DNA of 64,000 bases from Burkholderiales bacterium (GTDB lineage Bacteria; Pseudomonadota; Gammaproteobacteria; Burkholderiales; JABEVD01), in contig JAIELG010000043.1 in NCBI GenBank assembly GCA_019753155.1, forward strand, positions 1-64,000, in the 5' to 3' direction. A program made the position numbers and the translations under genes. Below the pieces are notes generated by a model. It was not told the DNA's origin, did no database searches, and saw only the letters and a program-made list of their open reading frames with translations. Below are positions 50,119 through 59,143 of the stretch, piece after piece; the first letter of the stretch is position 1; each line of letters begins with the position of its first letter.

Positions 50119-51337
50119 GGACCGTTATTCCGGTTTGCAGGCGCCCAGCCCGCGAGATGCGCCTGGCATTGCGCTTCTTCCACCAGATGTAAATGCCGGT
50201 GACCGACAGCATGGTGATGACCAGACCCAGGAGGCACACCAGAATACGGTAGGCCAGCCAGCCGTGCAAATTGGCAAAATGCAGGGCGCGCAGCCAGTTG
50301 GTCACGGTGTTGCCGCTGTGTTCTCCGTCAGGCAGAAACGTTTTTTTGAGTTTTCCCGTGTCTCCATCGACCCATATGCCGACACCGCCCCATTCGCCAT
50401 CGCTGATGTCCCGACTGCTTCGCACGTCATAGGTGTAGGCACCCACTTCCGGCAGGTAGCCGAAGCCGATGGGGCCATTGACGGCAAAGCCTTTCCCCCT
50501 GGCGACTTGCGCCATCAACTGTTCCGCCCTGCCCTGCGCTTCGTGCCAGCCCAGGCGCGGATCGAACTTCGGAGTCTTCAACAGGTGCGAGGCGAAGTCC
50601 TGTTCCGCCGTGCGGTAATCGAATAATTTTGCCGTGGTCCATTCATAGACCGATCCCATATTGAACATCACGCTGGACCAGGCAAAGACGAAGATCAGCG
50701 GCCATAGCCACAGGCCGGATGCGCGGTGCAGATCGAAATTGAGGCGGTATCCGGATGCGGGCCATTTGATTTTCCATGCGAGCTTCCAGCGGGAGAAAAA
50801 CCGCGAAAATACCACCGGGAAAGTCAGGTAAACGGCATGGAAACAATCGATGGTCCATGCCAGAGCCACGATTCCCAGCACCCATGTTCCCCACTTGCCC
50901 AAGGCCAGATTCATATGCAACTCGTAGATGAACGGCATCAGATTGATTTTTCCCTGCAACCAATCACCATTCAAGCGATGCCCCAATTCTTTTCCCGTCC
51001 ACGGATCCAGGAACATCTGGTCGAAGTCGAGCGGGTAAGGTTTTCCCGTCGCCGGATCGGTGCGCGGACCGGCATGCATCAGCACCTGTTCTCTTCCGAC
51101 CAGGAAATAATGCACCCGCGCATGAGGTTCTGCCGCCTCCGCTTTTTCTGCGAGCGTCGCCATATCGAGCGGTTTCGCATCCGGAGTGGGCTTGACGGCG
51201 AACAGTTGCGGGTTGATCAGCTTTTCCATGTCGGTATTGAACGCCAGCAGGCTTCCGGTCAATCCGACGATGATGAGAAATGCCGCCATCAGCAGCCCGA
51301 CCCATCGATGCAGCCAGACGAAAAATTTACGAGCCAT
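50111..51337 (-). CDS. PepSY-domain membrane protein (siderophore/iron reductase-like)
   Basis: This 408-residue protein has the PepSY-TM architecture: an N-terminal membrane segment after KFFVWLHRWVGLLMAAF with conserved His, a periplasmic PepSY region (about 35-140), the HRASGLWLWPLIFVFAWSSVMF membrane segment with a His (about 207), and a last pair flanking LHFANLHGWLAYRILVCLLG. Such proteins are often encoded with TonB receptors and are thought to reduce ferric siderophores at the inner membrane, with paired His able to bind haem. It lies 30 bases after the receptor gene. Confidence 0.85.
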   Translation of the reverse strand: MARKFFVWLHRWVGLLMAAFLIIVGLTGSLLAFNTDMEKLINPQLFAVKPTPDAKPLDMATLAEKAEAAEPHARVHYFLVGREQVLMHAGPRTDPATGKPYPLDFDQMFLDPWTGKELGHRLNGDWLQGKINLMPFIYELHMNLALGKWGTWVLGIVALAWTIDCFHAVYLTFPVVFSRFFSRWKLAWKIKWPASGYRLNFDLHRASGLWLWPLIFVFAWSSVMFNMGSVYEWTTAKLFDYRTAEQDFASHLLKTPKFDPRLGWHEAQGRAEQLMAQVARGKGFAVNGPIGFGYLPEVGAYTYDVRSSRDISDGEWGGVGIWVDGDTGKLKKTFLPDGEHSGNTVTNWLRALHFANLHGWLAYRILVCLLGLVITMLSVTGIYIWWKKRNARRISRAGRLQTGITVHA

Positions 51338-51367
51338 GTCAACTTGCCCCGGTAAATGGCGGAAATG

Positions 51368-53650
51368 TCAATATTCGAGCTTCAGCGATGCCATCGCCGA
51401 GCGCGGTTCGCTGTACAAAACATTCACCAAATTTCCAGCGGAGCCGGAAGCCCAGTTGGCTATGTTGATATATTCCTTGTCGAGCAGATTTTTTACGTTC
51501 AACTGGGCGGTCACTTTGGATTTTCCCCATGTCGTGTGGTAGCTCGCCATCGCGTTGACCAGCGCATATCCCGCTGTCGAAATCCTGTTGGTCGCATCCA
51601 CGGAAGAGCCGCGTGCCGTCACTCCGCCGCCGATTGTCCAGCCGGCCCAGTCGCCCTGCTTGAAATCGTAGGTGCTCCACAGACTTCCCATGTTATGGGG
51701 GGTGCTCGCCATCCTGTTGCCGACCAGAAAGGTGGATGACGAACCCGGAGTGTCGGCGCTTTTGCTAACCCTCGCATCGGTGTAGGCATAGGTCACGATC
51801 AAATTCCAGTTGGGGCGTACTTCACCCTTGACATCGAGTTCGACTCCCTCGCTCCTGATTTCGCCTATGGTTGTCTGGGGTGCCCCTTGAGCTTGACATC
51901 CGGCCGGATTATGCTGCGGGTTGGTGTCGCAGGTGGGGACATTCGTCTTGGTCAGATCGAAATAGGCCAGTGAAGCGTTCAACTTGCCGCCCAGGACTTC
52001 CGACTTGACGCCGATTTCCTTTTCCTTAGCATCGCTGGATTTCAATGGCTGTCCGAGCCAGTCCGTGCCCGTGTTGGTTGCAAACCCGCCGGCATAATGG
52101 CCGTACACGCTCAACCATGGCTCCGCTTTCCACAGCAAGCCCAGTCTCGGCGTGACGGCATGATCCGACATGGGCTTGCCCGCTATCTGGGTGTTGTTGC
52201 CTCCCAACGATGTTCCTGATGAACTCCAGGAAGAGTTGCTGACCTGCTGGTATCTCAATCCGACCGTGATATCGATGCGCTTGGGCAGTTTGATCTGGTC
52301 TTGCAAATAAGCGCCCTTGCTGGTGGCAATGGACCCATACCCTAAAGAGGCATTGGGATCCATGGTTACCGGCGTTACTGGCCCTGGATTGAATACGTTG
52401 ACGGTCGTCGTGGCAAAGCCGGTGGCCAACAGGATGGATCCCTGATTATTCACCCGATAATAATCCGCGCCCAGAAGCAGGGTATGCCTCAGCACTGCCG
52501 TGTCGAAATGCCCGGTCAGGTCCAGGCTGGATGCCACGGTGTCATCCGAAGTTTTGGGGAATGAATAGGGCGATTGAGTTGCCTGCAACACGTTCCCCGC
52601 ATAGGCAAAACCCGTGATGTTTCCGGTATTGCCGCTGCCCTTCACATAATTTTCGATGACTTGATGCCTGATGGACCAGTCATCGTTGAATTCATGCGAC
52701 CAGCCGAGCCGGATATCCGTCCTGTCCGTGGTCACTGCCATGGGATAGGGATAAAGCAGATTCCGGCTTTTTGATATCGGGACGAATTGTCCGTTGAAGT
52801 AGGGGAGAACCTGTGCATTGTCGTTCGTATAGGGATTATGGGTGTTTTCGATTTTGAATGACACTTGCGTTTGCGGGCTGACGATCCATTTCAAGCTCGG
52901 GGCAATGAAAGTTTTTTGATTCCTGTCGCCCTGCCGCCATGAATCGGTGGTGTCGTAGTTAGCATCCAGTCGATACAGCAAAGAACCGGAATCGTTGATC
53001 GCTCCGGTCGCATCGAAGTCCGTGATGTAGTGATTCCAGGAGCCTGCCGACTGCTGCAGCGAATAGTAGGCGCTGGACTGGGATTGCCTGGTTACGATGT
53101 TGACGATGCCGCCCGGTTCGATTGCGCCGTAAAGAATAGCCGCCGGCCCCTTCATTACTTCGATGCTTTGTGCATTGGACAGGTTTCTCAGCCCGAAGCC
53201 GCCATACTCGACAATACGGAATCCGTCCACAAAGACCGTGCTGGTCTGAAAGCCGCGCATGGTGATGGATTCTTCACCATAGCTCCATGAGTTGGAAACC
53301 ACTCCGCTGACATTCGTCAGAGCCTGATCCAGTGTCGTGGCCTGCTGTTCCTTCAAAATCTGTTCAGGGACAACCTGAACGTTTACGGGGGTTTCCATCA
53401 GCGGCGTGTCGGTTTTGGTCGCAGTCGCAGCCTCTTTCACGACATAGCCGGAAATTTTTGCCCTGCGTACCCGAATGGGCGACATTTCCGTGGTTTTGGC
53501 GTCACCGGATGTTTCGGTCGAAGCCTTTTCGCCCTTGTTCGCCGGCTGGCCGTAATCTTCGGCACGCGCCGCAAGCGAGTTCGCCGTAAAAGCGATGGCC
53601 AGAGCCAGCGCCAACGGTTTCATTTTCATATACGGTTGTCGAGCCCGCAT
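51368..53650 (-). CDS. TonB-dependent siderophore receptor
   Basis: This 760-residue outer-membrane receptor has a signal peptide (cleavage near residue 30, SLAARA-ED), a plug domain (about 75-185; VQVVPEQILKEQQATTLDQAL, GAIEPGGIVNIVTRQ) and a 22-strand barrel ending LEY, with C-terminal aromatic residues. The start at 53650 is supported by an AAAGGGGGAA site. The plug and barrel follow the TonB-dependent siderophore receptor family (hydroxamate or catechol type not resolved). There is no N-terminal signalling domain for a FecR/sigma system. It heads the five-gene iron operon. Confidence 0.93.
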   Translation of the reverse strand: MRARQPYMKMKPLALALAIAFTANSLAARAEDYGQPANKGEKASTETSGDAKTTEMSPIRVRRAKISGYVVKEAATATKTDTPLMETPVNVQVVPEQILKEQQATTLDQALTNVSGVVSNSWSYGEESITMRGFQTSTVFVDGFRIVEYGGFGLRNLSNAQSIEVMKGPAAILYGAIEPGGIVNIVTRQSQSSAYYSLQQSAGSWNHYITDFDATGAINDSGSLLYRLDANYDTTDSWRQGDRNQKTFIAPSLKWIVSPQTQVSFKIENTHNPYTNDNAQVLPYFNGQFVPISKSRNLLYPYPMAVTTDRTDIRLGWSHEFNDDWSIRHQVIENYVKGSGNTGNITGFAYAGNVLQATQSPYSFPKTSDDTVASSLDLTGHFDTAVLRHTLLLGADYYRVNNQGSILLATGFATTTVNVFNPGPVTPVTMDPNASLGYGSIATSKGAYLQDQIKLPKRIDITVGLRYQQVSNSSWSSSGTSLGGNNTQIAGKPMSDHAVTPRLGLLWKAEPWLSVYGHYAGGFATNTGTDWLGQPLKSSDAKEKEIGVKSEVLGGKLNASLAYFDLTKTNVPTCDTNPQHNPAGCQAQGAPQTTIGEIRSEGVELDVKGEVRPNWNLIVTYAYTDARVSKSADTPGSSSTFLVGNRMASTPHNMGSLWSTYDFKQGDWAGWTIGGGVTARGSSVDATNRISTAGYALVNAMASYHTTWGKSKVTAQLNVKNLLDKEYINIANWASGSAGNLVNVLYSEPRSAMASLKLEY

Positions 53651-53831
53651 AGTTCCCCCTTTGTTTTTTGTGTCATGCCCATGGGGCCGGTCGCGTCAAA
53701 CGACCCTGAGAATGGTAAGGAAAGGCCATGCTGATGAGAATGTGGCATGGTGCCGCGCGACAAAACGCCGCAAGCCTTCTGCCGAGGAACGCCTGAACTG
53801 AAACTGGCGCATTCCGTCGATATCGACCGAT

Positions 53832-54020
53832 CTATGCGAAAAAAAGCCGCAAAGGCAGTGGCTCACGAGGCGGCGTATCAACCTTGTCTTGGGAGGGACG
53901 ACTGTCGATGACTTCGGGCATATTTGCGCCATTTGCCACGTCATAACGTAGGTTGAACGAGTATCCACACCCCGCAAGAAACGCGGTTACCGCAGTGACG
54001 ATCAGGCGTAGTAGTTGCAT
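53832..54020 (-). CDS. Possible small lipoprotein
   Basis: This 62-residue frame begins with a signal peptide (MQLLRLIVTAVTAFLAGCGY) containing a good lipobox, FLAGC, and continues with a short polar tail of low complexity (SRPSQDKVDTPPREP). It lies upstream of the iron operon on the same strand with a weak GAGAG ribosome site. There is no recognised family, and so short a frame could be chance, but the lipobox is a specific match. The bases 53651-53831 between it and the receptor hold no gene that I can support and no clear Fur box. Confidence 0.42.
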   Translation of the reverse strand: MQLLRLIVTAVTAFLAGCGYSFNLRYDVANGANMPEVIDSRPSQDKVDTPPREPLPLRLFFA

Positions 54021-54229
54021 AGGCTCTCTAACTCGAACTCGATAGCCTAATTGGTGTAAATAAAAACGACATATTGGCGCCTATTCAGGATTTCTTTTCA
54101 TAATGGTCTAAATTCAAAGGGAAATCAATATTTATGCCCTCTCCAAAATGGACACAACTACACCAGAGCATCATCCGAAACTGCTCGAACAGCCGGCGGC
54201 AGGGCCATGAAGTCCGCTTCTGGTCGAAA

Positions 54230-54248
54230 GCGCCGCTTGATGCGGCGC
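54230..54248. other. GC-rich hairpin before the bidirectional terminator
   Basis: GCGCCGC (54230-54236) and GCGGCGC (54242-54248) form a perfect 7-bp stem with a 5-base loop, 10 bases from the terminator. The region 54021-54229 contains no supported gene; a 20-codon frame at 54149 is too short to judge. Confidence 0.4.
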
Positions 54249-54258
54249 AAACAAAAAA

Positions 54259-54279
54259 CCCCGCGTTTGCGGGGTTTTT
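54259..54279 (-). terminator. Bidirectional intrinsic terminator after ompA
   Basis: CCCCGC (54259-54264) pairs with GCGGGG (54269-54274) around GTTT, with A run on the left and T run on the right, so it works on both strands. It lies 18 bases past the ompA stop (54297) on the minus strand. Confidence 0.85.
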
Positions 54280-54296
54280 CATGATGCAGGTCTTGC

Positions 54297-55409
54297 TTAC
54301 TTCCTGGTGCCGGATACTTCGACAACCACGCGGCGATCGGGTTGCAGGCACTTGACCAGCTTCTTGGTTTTCTTGTTGCCCTTGCATTCGCCGGGTTTGG
54401 TCACCGGATCGGTTTTTCCCTTGCCGGAAGTGAAGATCTTGGTGGCTTCGATTCCGTCGTTATCCACGAGGTACTTCTTGACGGATTCTGCGCGGCGCAC
54501 GGAAAGCTTCGCGTTGTATTCGTCCGTGCCGATCCTGTCGGTGTGGCCCGTCACGCTGATGGCATCGTAATTGACGCTCTTGAGGTCGTTTGCGAGCTTG
54601 TCGAGCGATTGCTTGCCTTCGGGCTTCACGTCAGTCTTGTCGAAATCGAACAGGGAGCCGGCGGAGAGCGTGAGTTTTTCAGGCGCTGGAGCCGGGGCAG
54701 GCGCGGCCGGTGCCGGTGCTGGTGCCGGAGCAGGTGCAGCCGGTGCCGGTGCGGGCGCCGCTGCAGCGACCGGCTGCGGCGCGGGCTTGCTTCCGAAGGG
54801 GAAAACGAGGCTCAAGGAGTATACGTTTATGGGGCTGCGACCATTGAAGCCATCATTGATGATATAACGCTCCCATTCGCCCCTCACCTTGACGGCAGGC
54901 ACGATGTCATATTGTGCGCCGAACCCGACTTTCAGGCCGACTTCGTTCTGCTTGGGATTGGGAGTGACGACCGTAGGGCCGACGAACGTATCCTTGGTAG
55001 TGGCATACTGCGCGCCGATGCGGGCAAAAGCGGAAAACCTCTCGGTGAAAGGAACGAAAGTGAGGAAATCCAGGTTCACGCCCGAAGCCTTGAACGTGCC
55101 GGTCACCGGGTTGGTCGACGTTACGCCGAATTTTCCGAGATTGAAGTATCCGCCTTCGAAGGCGAACCCGTTGCCGAGGTTGTAGCCGCCGAAGATTTTG
55201 TAGGCCTTGTCCCTGGGCTGGGTGGTGATGCCGGTTCCGGCTACGCCGCCCCGGGCATTGGCTATGGTCCCCGCATAATCGAATTTCGCGCTGGATTGTC
55301 CTGCGCCGATGCCGACATACCAGCCCTCGTCGTCAGCCATCGCAGCCGAGCCGCTCAAGGCGCCCAAGCCCAACAGGCCCAGCGCCACGTAAATTTTCGC
55401 AGATTTCAT
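54297..55409 (-). CDS. OmpA-family outer membrane protein
   Basis: This 370-residue protein has a signal peptide (about 1-25, ending AAMA) and an eight-strand OmpA-type barrel (about 27-205, beginning DEGWYVGIGAGQSSAKFD). An Ala-Pro linker (about 208-240) leads to a C-terminal peptidoglycan-binding OmpA domain (SLFDFDKTDVKPEGKQSLDKLA; GHTDRIGTDEYNAKLSVRRAESVKKYL). A late insertion with two cysteines (GECKGNKKTKKLVKCLQPDRRVVVEV) precedes the end. It links the outer membrane to the wall. It is monocistronic with its own promoter and terminator. Confidence 0.93.
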   Translation of the reverse strand: MKSAKIYVALGLLGLGALSGSAAMADDEGWYVGIGAGQSSAKFDYAGTIANARGGVAGTGITTQPRDKAYKIFGGYNLGNGFAFEGGYFNLGKFGVTSTNPVTGTFKASGVNLDFLTFVPFTERFSAFARIGAQYATTKDTFVGPTVVTPNPKQNEVGLKVGFGAQYDIVPAVKVRGEWERYIINDGFNGRSPINVYSLSLVFPFGSKPAPQPVAAAAPAPAPAAPAPAPAPAPAAPAPAPAPEKLTLSAGSLFDFDKTDVKPEGKQSLDKLANDLKSVNYDAISVTGHTDRIGTDEYNAKLSVRRAESVKKYLVDNDGIEATKIFTSGKGKTDPVTKPGECKGNKKTKKLVKCLQPDRRVVVEVSGTRK

Positions 55410-55499
55410 TTCTTCTCCTTAGTATCTGAAAGATTCTTAACGCTCCTTGAACCGGTCGCGTTGACATGTTTTGAAAGTATGGAAGTGCTTTCTATCAAT

Positions 55500-55527
55500 A
55501 GTATATATGCTAAATATTTCAAGTCAA
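55500..55527 (-). promoter_or_regulatory. Promoter of ompA
   Basis: On the minus strand TTGACT (55527-55522) and TATACT (55505-55500) are 16 bases apart, near consensus. The leader to the start at 55409 would be about 85 bases. Confidence 0.65.
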
Positions 55528-55609
55528 AGTACGATAGCGAAGTCTACCTTGCCTTGAGCCCGGCTTATCGGCTATATTCAAAACGGTAGGGCGATCGGGA
55601 GGGAAGCTT

Positions 55610-56629
55610 ATGAGCATCGAGGACGAACTTCAGTCGACCGTGGCAGATCTTGTTCAGGAAGGCCGAGGGATACTTGCCGCCGACGAAAGCCAGCCCACCA
55701 TCGCCAGGCGTTTCGCGCCATTCGGCGTGGAATCGACGGCCGAGACGAGGCGTGCCTACCGTTCGCTTCTTTTTTCCACTCCGGGCATCGAAGCCTATAT
55801 CAGCGGGGCGATTCTGTTCGATGAGACGCTCGCGCAGTGCGGCGACGACGGCAGGCTCCTGCCGGACATCCTCGCTGCGAGGGGCATAGTGCCTGGGGTC
55901 AAGGTCGACAGGGGTACGATTCCCCTCGCGCATGCTCGCGGGGATACCATCACGGAAGGACTCGATGGGTTGGCCGTCCGGCTCAGGCTTTACAAGGCGC
56001 AGGGCGCGCGCTTTGCCAAATGGCGTGAAACCTATCTCATCACGGAGCGCAACCCCACACTGCTCGGGATGGAAGCGAATGCCGACATGCTGGCCCGTTA
56101 CGCATCGATCTGCCAGGAAGAAGGTTTCGTCCCCATAGTCGAACCCGAAGTGCTCATGGACGGCGACCACACTTTGGGGCGCTGTTCCGAAGTCACCGAA
56201 ATGGTGCTGCATTCGGTATTTCATGCCCTTTACCGGCATCGCGTGATCCTGGAATACATCCTGCTGAAACCGAACATGGTTTTGCCGGGCAATGCGCATC
56301 TGCCCAAGGCGACTCCGATGCAGGTGGCGCAGGCTACCGTCAGGGTGTTGCGCCGAACGGTTCCGGCCGCAGTACCCAGCATCAACTTCCTTTCCGGCGG
56401 GCAAGGCCCGACGGAAGCGACAGCAAATCTCAATGCCATGAATGCCCTGTTTCCCGATGCGCCCTGGACGCTTTCCTTTTCATACGCACGCGCCCTGCAG
56501 CAGCCCGTGCTTCAGGCCTGGACGGGAAAAAGCGAAAACAGAGCTGCCGCAGAGCAAGCGTTTCAATTGCGGGCGAAGCTCAATGGACTTGCCCGCCTCG
56601 GCAAATACAATCCGGAAATGGAAAAATGA
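55610..56629 (+). CDS. Class I fructose-bisphosphate aldolase
   Basis: This 339-residue protein follows the eukaryote-like class I aldolase pattern: GRGILAADESQPTIARRF (about 18-35), SGAILFDETL, PGVKVDRG (about 95), VEPEVLMDG (about 178) and YILLKPNMVLPG (about 220), where Lys forms the Schiff base. It cleaves or condenses fructose-1,6-bisphosphate. It lies immediately before ppsA with a 4-base overlap, so the two steps of gluconeogenesis are co-produced, which could supply hexose for EPS. The ribosome site is GGGAGGG. Confidence 0.92.
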   Translation: MSIEDELQSTVADLVQEGRGILAADESQPTIARRFAPFGVESTAETRRAYRSLLFSTPGIEAYISGAILFDETLAQCGDDGRLLPDILAARGIVPGVKVDRGTIPLAHARGDTITEGLDGLAVRLRLYKAQGARFAKWRETYLITERNPTLLGMEANADMLARYASICQEEGFVPIVEPEVLMDGDHTLGRCSEVTEMVLHSVFHALYRHRVILEYILLKPNMVLPGNAHLPKATPMQVAQATVRVLRRTVPAAVPSINFLSGGQGPTEATANLNAMNALFPDAPWTLSFSYARALQQPVLQAWTGKSENRAAAEQAFQLRAKLNGLARLGKYNPEMEK

Positions 56630-59037
56630 CACGCTATATTCGCTGGTTTTCGGAGCTTGGCATGGATGACGTGCCTCTGGTTGGCGGGAAAAACGCCTCC
56701 CTCGGGGAAATGTACAGGGAACTCACTCCGCAGGGACTGAATGTGCCCAACGGATTCGCCATAACGGCCGAGGCCTACCGCTACATCCTGGACGAGGCAG
56801 GGGCGTGGCCGAAACTGCATGAGGCCCTCGACGGACTCGATGTGAACGATGTGGACGACCTTGCGCGCCGTGCGCAAAGCGCGCGGGAAGTGGTCTACAG
56901 TGCGCCGCTTCCGGAAAACCTCGTATCCGAAATCCTGGAGGCTTATGCGAAATTGAAGCGTGAGTACGACTCCCAGCTCACCGTTGCGGTCAGGAGTTCG
57001 GCAACCGCGGAGGATCTTCCAACGGCGAGCTTCGCAGGCCAGCACGAGACCTTCCTCAATATTGCGGGAGAATCGAAACTCATCGATTCGGTCAGGCTCT
57101 GTTTCGCAAGCCTCTTCATGGATCGCGCCATACGCTACCGGGTGGACAACGGTTTCGATCATTTCAAGGTGTACCTCTCGGCGGGCGTCATGAAAATGGT
57201 GCGCTCCGACCTCGCATCGAGCGGCGTGATTTTTTCCGTGGATACGGAAACCGGGTTTTCCGATGTGGTGTTCGTCACGGGCGCATACGGCCTGGGCGAG
57301 AACGTGGTGCAGGGCACCGTGGATCCCGACGAATTCTATGTGTTCAAGCCTTCCCTGAAGGCCGGAAAACGCGCCGTGCTGCGCCGGGCCCTGGGCGGCA
57401 AGGAGATCAGGATGGTGTATTCGGACGGCGTGGGAAGGGAAGCGACCCGCAACATCCCGACGCCGAAAGAGGACCAGAGGCGTTTTTGCATCAGCGACGA
57501 AGAAGTGCTGGAACTTGCGGATTGCGCGGTCAGGATAGAGGATCATTACAGCGCCAAGGCGGGGCGCATCATGCCCATGGACATGGAATGGGCGAAGGAC
57601 GGCATCGACGGCAAGCTTTACATGGTCCAGGCGAGGCCCGAGACGGTGGCGTCGCGCAAGCCGTTCGACATGCTAGAGGAATTCGAACTGGAAGGGCGCG
57701 GCGAAGTGCGCGCATCAGGCCGGGCCGTAGGCGGGAGAGTCGCATCGGGATGCGCCCGTGTCATCACCAATGTGGGGCAACTCAACGAATTCCTGCCCGG
57801 GGAAGTGCTCGTTGCGGATACCACGACGCCCGACTGGGGAACCGTGATGAAGCTTGCATCGGCGGTTGTGACCAACCGGGGAGGGCGCACCTGCCATGCC
57901 GCGATCGTTGCCCGCGAGCTTGGCATCCCGGCCGTGGTGGGATGCGACAATGCGACGGAATCGATCCGCACCGGCGAAGAGGTGACGGTGGTCTGCTCGG
58001 AGGGCGATCTGGGTCATGTCTATTCGGGCATACTCCCCGTCAGGTGCGTGCTCACCGATCTTTCGTCCCTGCCGAGGCCGCAGACGCGCCTGATGATCAA
58101 TATAGGCAATCCGGATATCGCGTTCCAGACAAGATTTCTGCCCAATGACGGGGTGGGGCTTGCCAGGATGGAATTCATCATCAACCAGTACATCAAGGCC
58201 CATCCCATGGCCCTGCTTCATCCGGAGAAGGTGGAAGACGCCGAAGAGCGCGCCAGAATAAAAGGGCTTATCCGCCACCATGAAAGCGCGACCCGATTTT
58301 TCGTGGAAAGGCTCTCCGAAGGGGTCGGGACCATCGCTGCCGCGTTTTACCCCAAGCCCGTGATCGTGCGCATGTCGGATTTCAAGACGAACGAATATGC
58401 GACCCTGCTGGGAGGGCGCTGGTTCGAGCCTAGGGAAGAGAATCCCATGCTGGGGTTTCGCGGCGCATCGCGCTATACCCATCCTGCCTATGCGGAAGGG
58501 TTCGCCATGGAGTGCATGGCCATGAAGCGCGTGCGCAACGACATGGGACTCACCAATGTCAGGCTGATGATCCCGTTCTGCCGCAGGGTGGAGGAAGGGG
58601 AGAGGGTGCTGGAAGCGATGGCGCAGCATGGCCTCGCGCGCGGCGAAAACGGACTCGAGATCTACGTCATGTGTGAAATCCCCAACAACGTGATTCAGAT
58701 CGACGCATTTTCCAGGCTGTTCGACGGTTTTTCCATAGGCTCGAACGACCTGACGCAACTGGTCCTCGGCGTGGACAGGGATTCCCGGATCGTTTCCTTC
58801 GACTTCGACGAAAGGGATCCCGGAGTCAAGGAGATGATCCGGCTTACCGTGGAGGGGGCAAAGCGCAACGGACGCCACTCCGGAATTTGCGGCCAGGCGC
58901 CTTCGGATTATCCCGAGATGGCCGAATACCTGGTCGAGATCGGCATCGACTCGATCAGCCTCAATCCCGATACGGTGCTCAGGACAACGCGCCATATTCT
59001 CGAAGTCGAAAAGCGCCTCAATCGCCCCCCCAGATAG
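56626..59037 (+). CDS. ppsA: Phosphoenolpyruvate synthase
   Basis: This 803-residue enzyme (E. coli PpsA 792) converts pyruvate, ATP and water to PEP, AMP and phosphate. It has the N-terminal PEP/pyruvate-binding ATP-grasp domain (DVPLVGGKNASLGEM, about 10; VRSSATAEDLPTASFAGQ, about 122), the swivelling domain with the phospho-His in TNRGGRTCHAAIVARE (His about 424), and the C-terminal barrel with GSNDLTQLVLGVDRDS and GICGQAPSD. All catalytic residues are present. It overlaps the aldolase gene by 4 bases. Its position before nifA seems to be coincidental adjacency. Confidence 0.95.
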   Translation: MTRYIRWFSELGMDDVPLVGGKNASLGEMYRELTPQGLNVPNGFAITAEAYRYILDEAGAWPKLHEALDGLDVNDVDDLARRAQSAREVVYSAPLPENLVSEILEAYAKLKREYDSQLTVAVRSSATAEDLPTASFAGQHETFLNIAGESKLIDSVRLCFASLFMDRAIRYRVDNGFDHFKVYLSAGVMKMVRSDLASSGVIFSVDTETGFSDVVFVTGAYGLGENVVQGTVDPDEFYVFKPSLKAGKRAVLRRALGGKEIRMVYSDGVGREATRNIPTPKEDQRRFCISDEEVLELADCAVRIEDHYSAKAGRIMPMDMEWAKDGIDGKLYMVQARPETVASRKPFDMLEEFELEGRGEVRASGRAVGGRVASGCARVITNVGQLNEFLPGEVLVADTTTPDWGTVMKLASAVVTNRGGRTCHAAIVARELGIPAVVGCDNATESIRTGEEVTVVCSEGDLGHVYSGILPVRCVLTDLSSLPRPQTRLMINIGNPDIAFQTRFLPNDGVGLARMEFIINQYIKAHPMALLHPEKVEDAEERARIKGLIRHHESATRFFVERLSEGVGTIAAAFYPKPVIVRMSDFKTNEYATLLGGRWFEPREENPMLGFRGASRYTHPAYAEGFAMECMAMKRVRNDMGLTNVRLMIPFCRRVEEGERVLEAMAQHGLARGENGLEIYVMCEIPNNVIQIDAFSRLFDGFSIGSNDLTQLVLGVDRDSRIVSFDFDERDPGVKEMIRLTVEGAKRNGRHSGICGQAPSDYPEMAEYLVEIGIDSISLNPDTVLRTTRHILEVEKRLNRPPR

Positions 59038-59053
59038 CCCCCTTTTCTGCATG

Positions 59054-59067
59054 GGTATGAAAATTGC
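59054..59067 (+). promoter_or_regulatory. Weak candidate sigma-54 element upstream of nifA
   Basis: GG (59054-59055) and GC (59066-59067) are 10 bases apart with TTGC at -12, but the -24 half is GGGTATG instead of TGGCACG. No NifA box is seen upstream, so autoregulation is doubtful. The 106-base gap holds nothing else. Confidence 0.3.
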
Positions 59068-59143
59068 TTGGATATTCTCTGAACTTGCGGTTATTCGCAG
59101 GGTCGAAATTGTATGTCGGGTGAAAATTTAATGGAGTGTCAGC

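Noticed and set aside
53651-53831. Fur box or short coding genes upstream of the TonB receptor
   Set aside because: Some AT-rich GAGAATG strings resemble half-sites, but none matches the 19-bp Fur consensus, and overlapping short frames on both strands lack a ribosome site or motif.
57715-59052. Antisense frame of 445 codons opposite ppsA
   Set aside because: Complete PpsA motifs on the plus strand and no motif in the antisense product.
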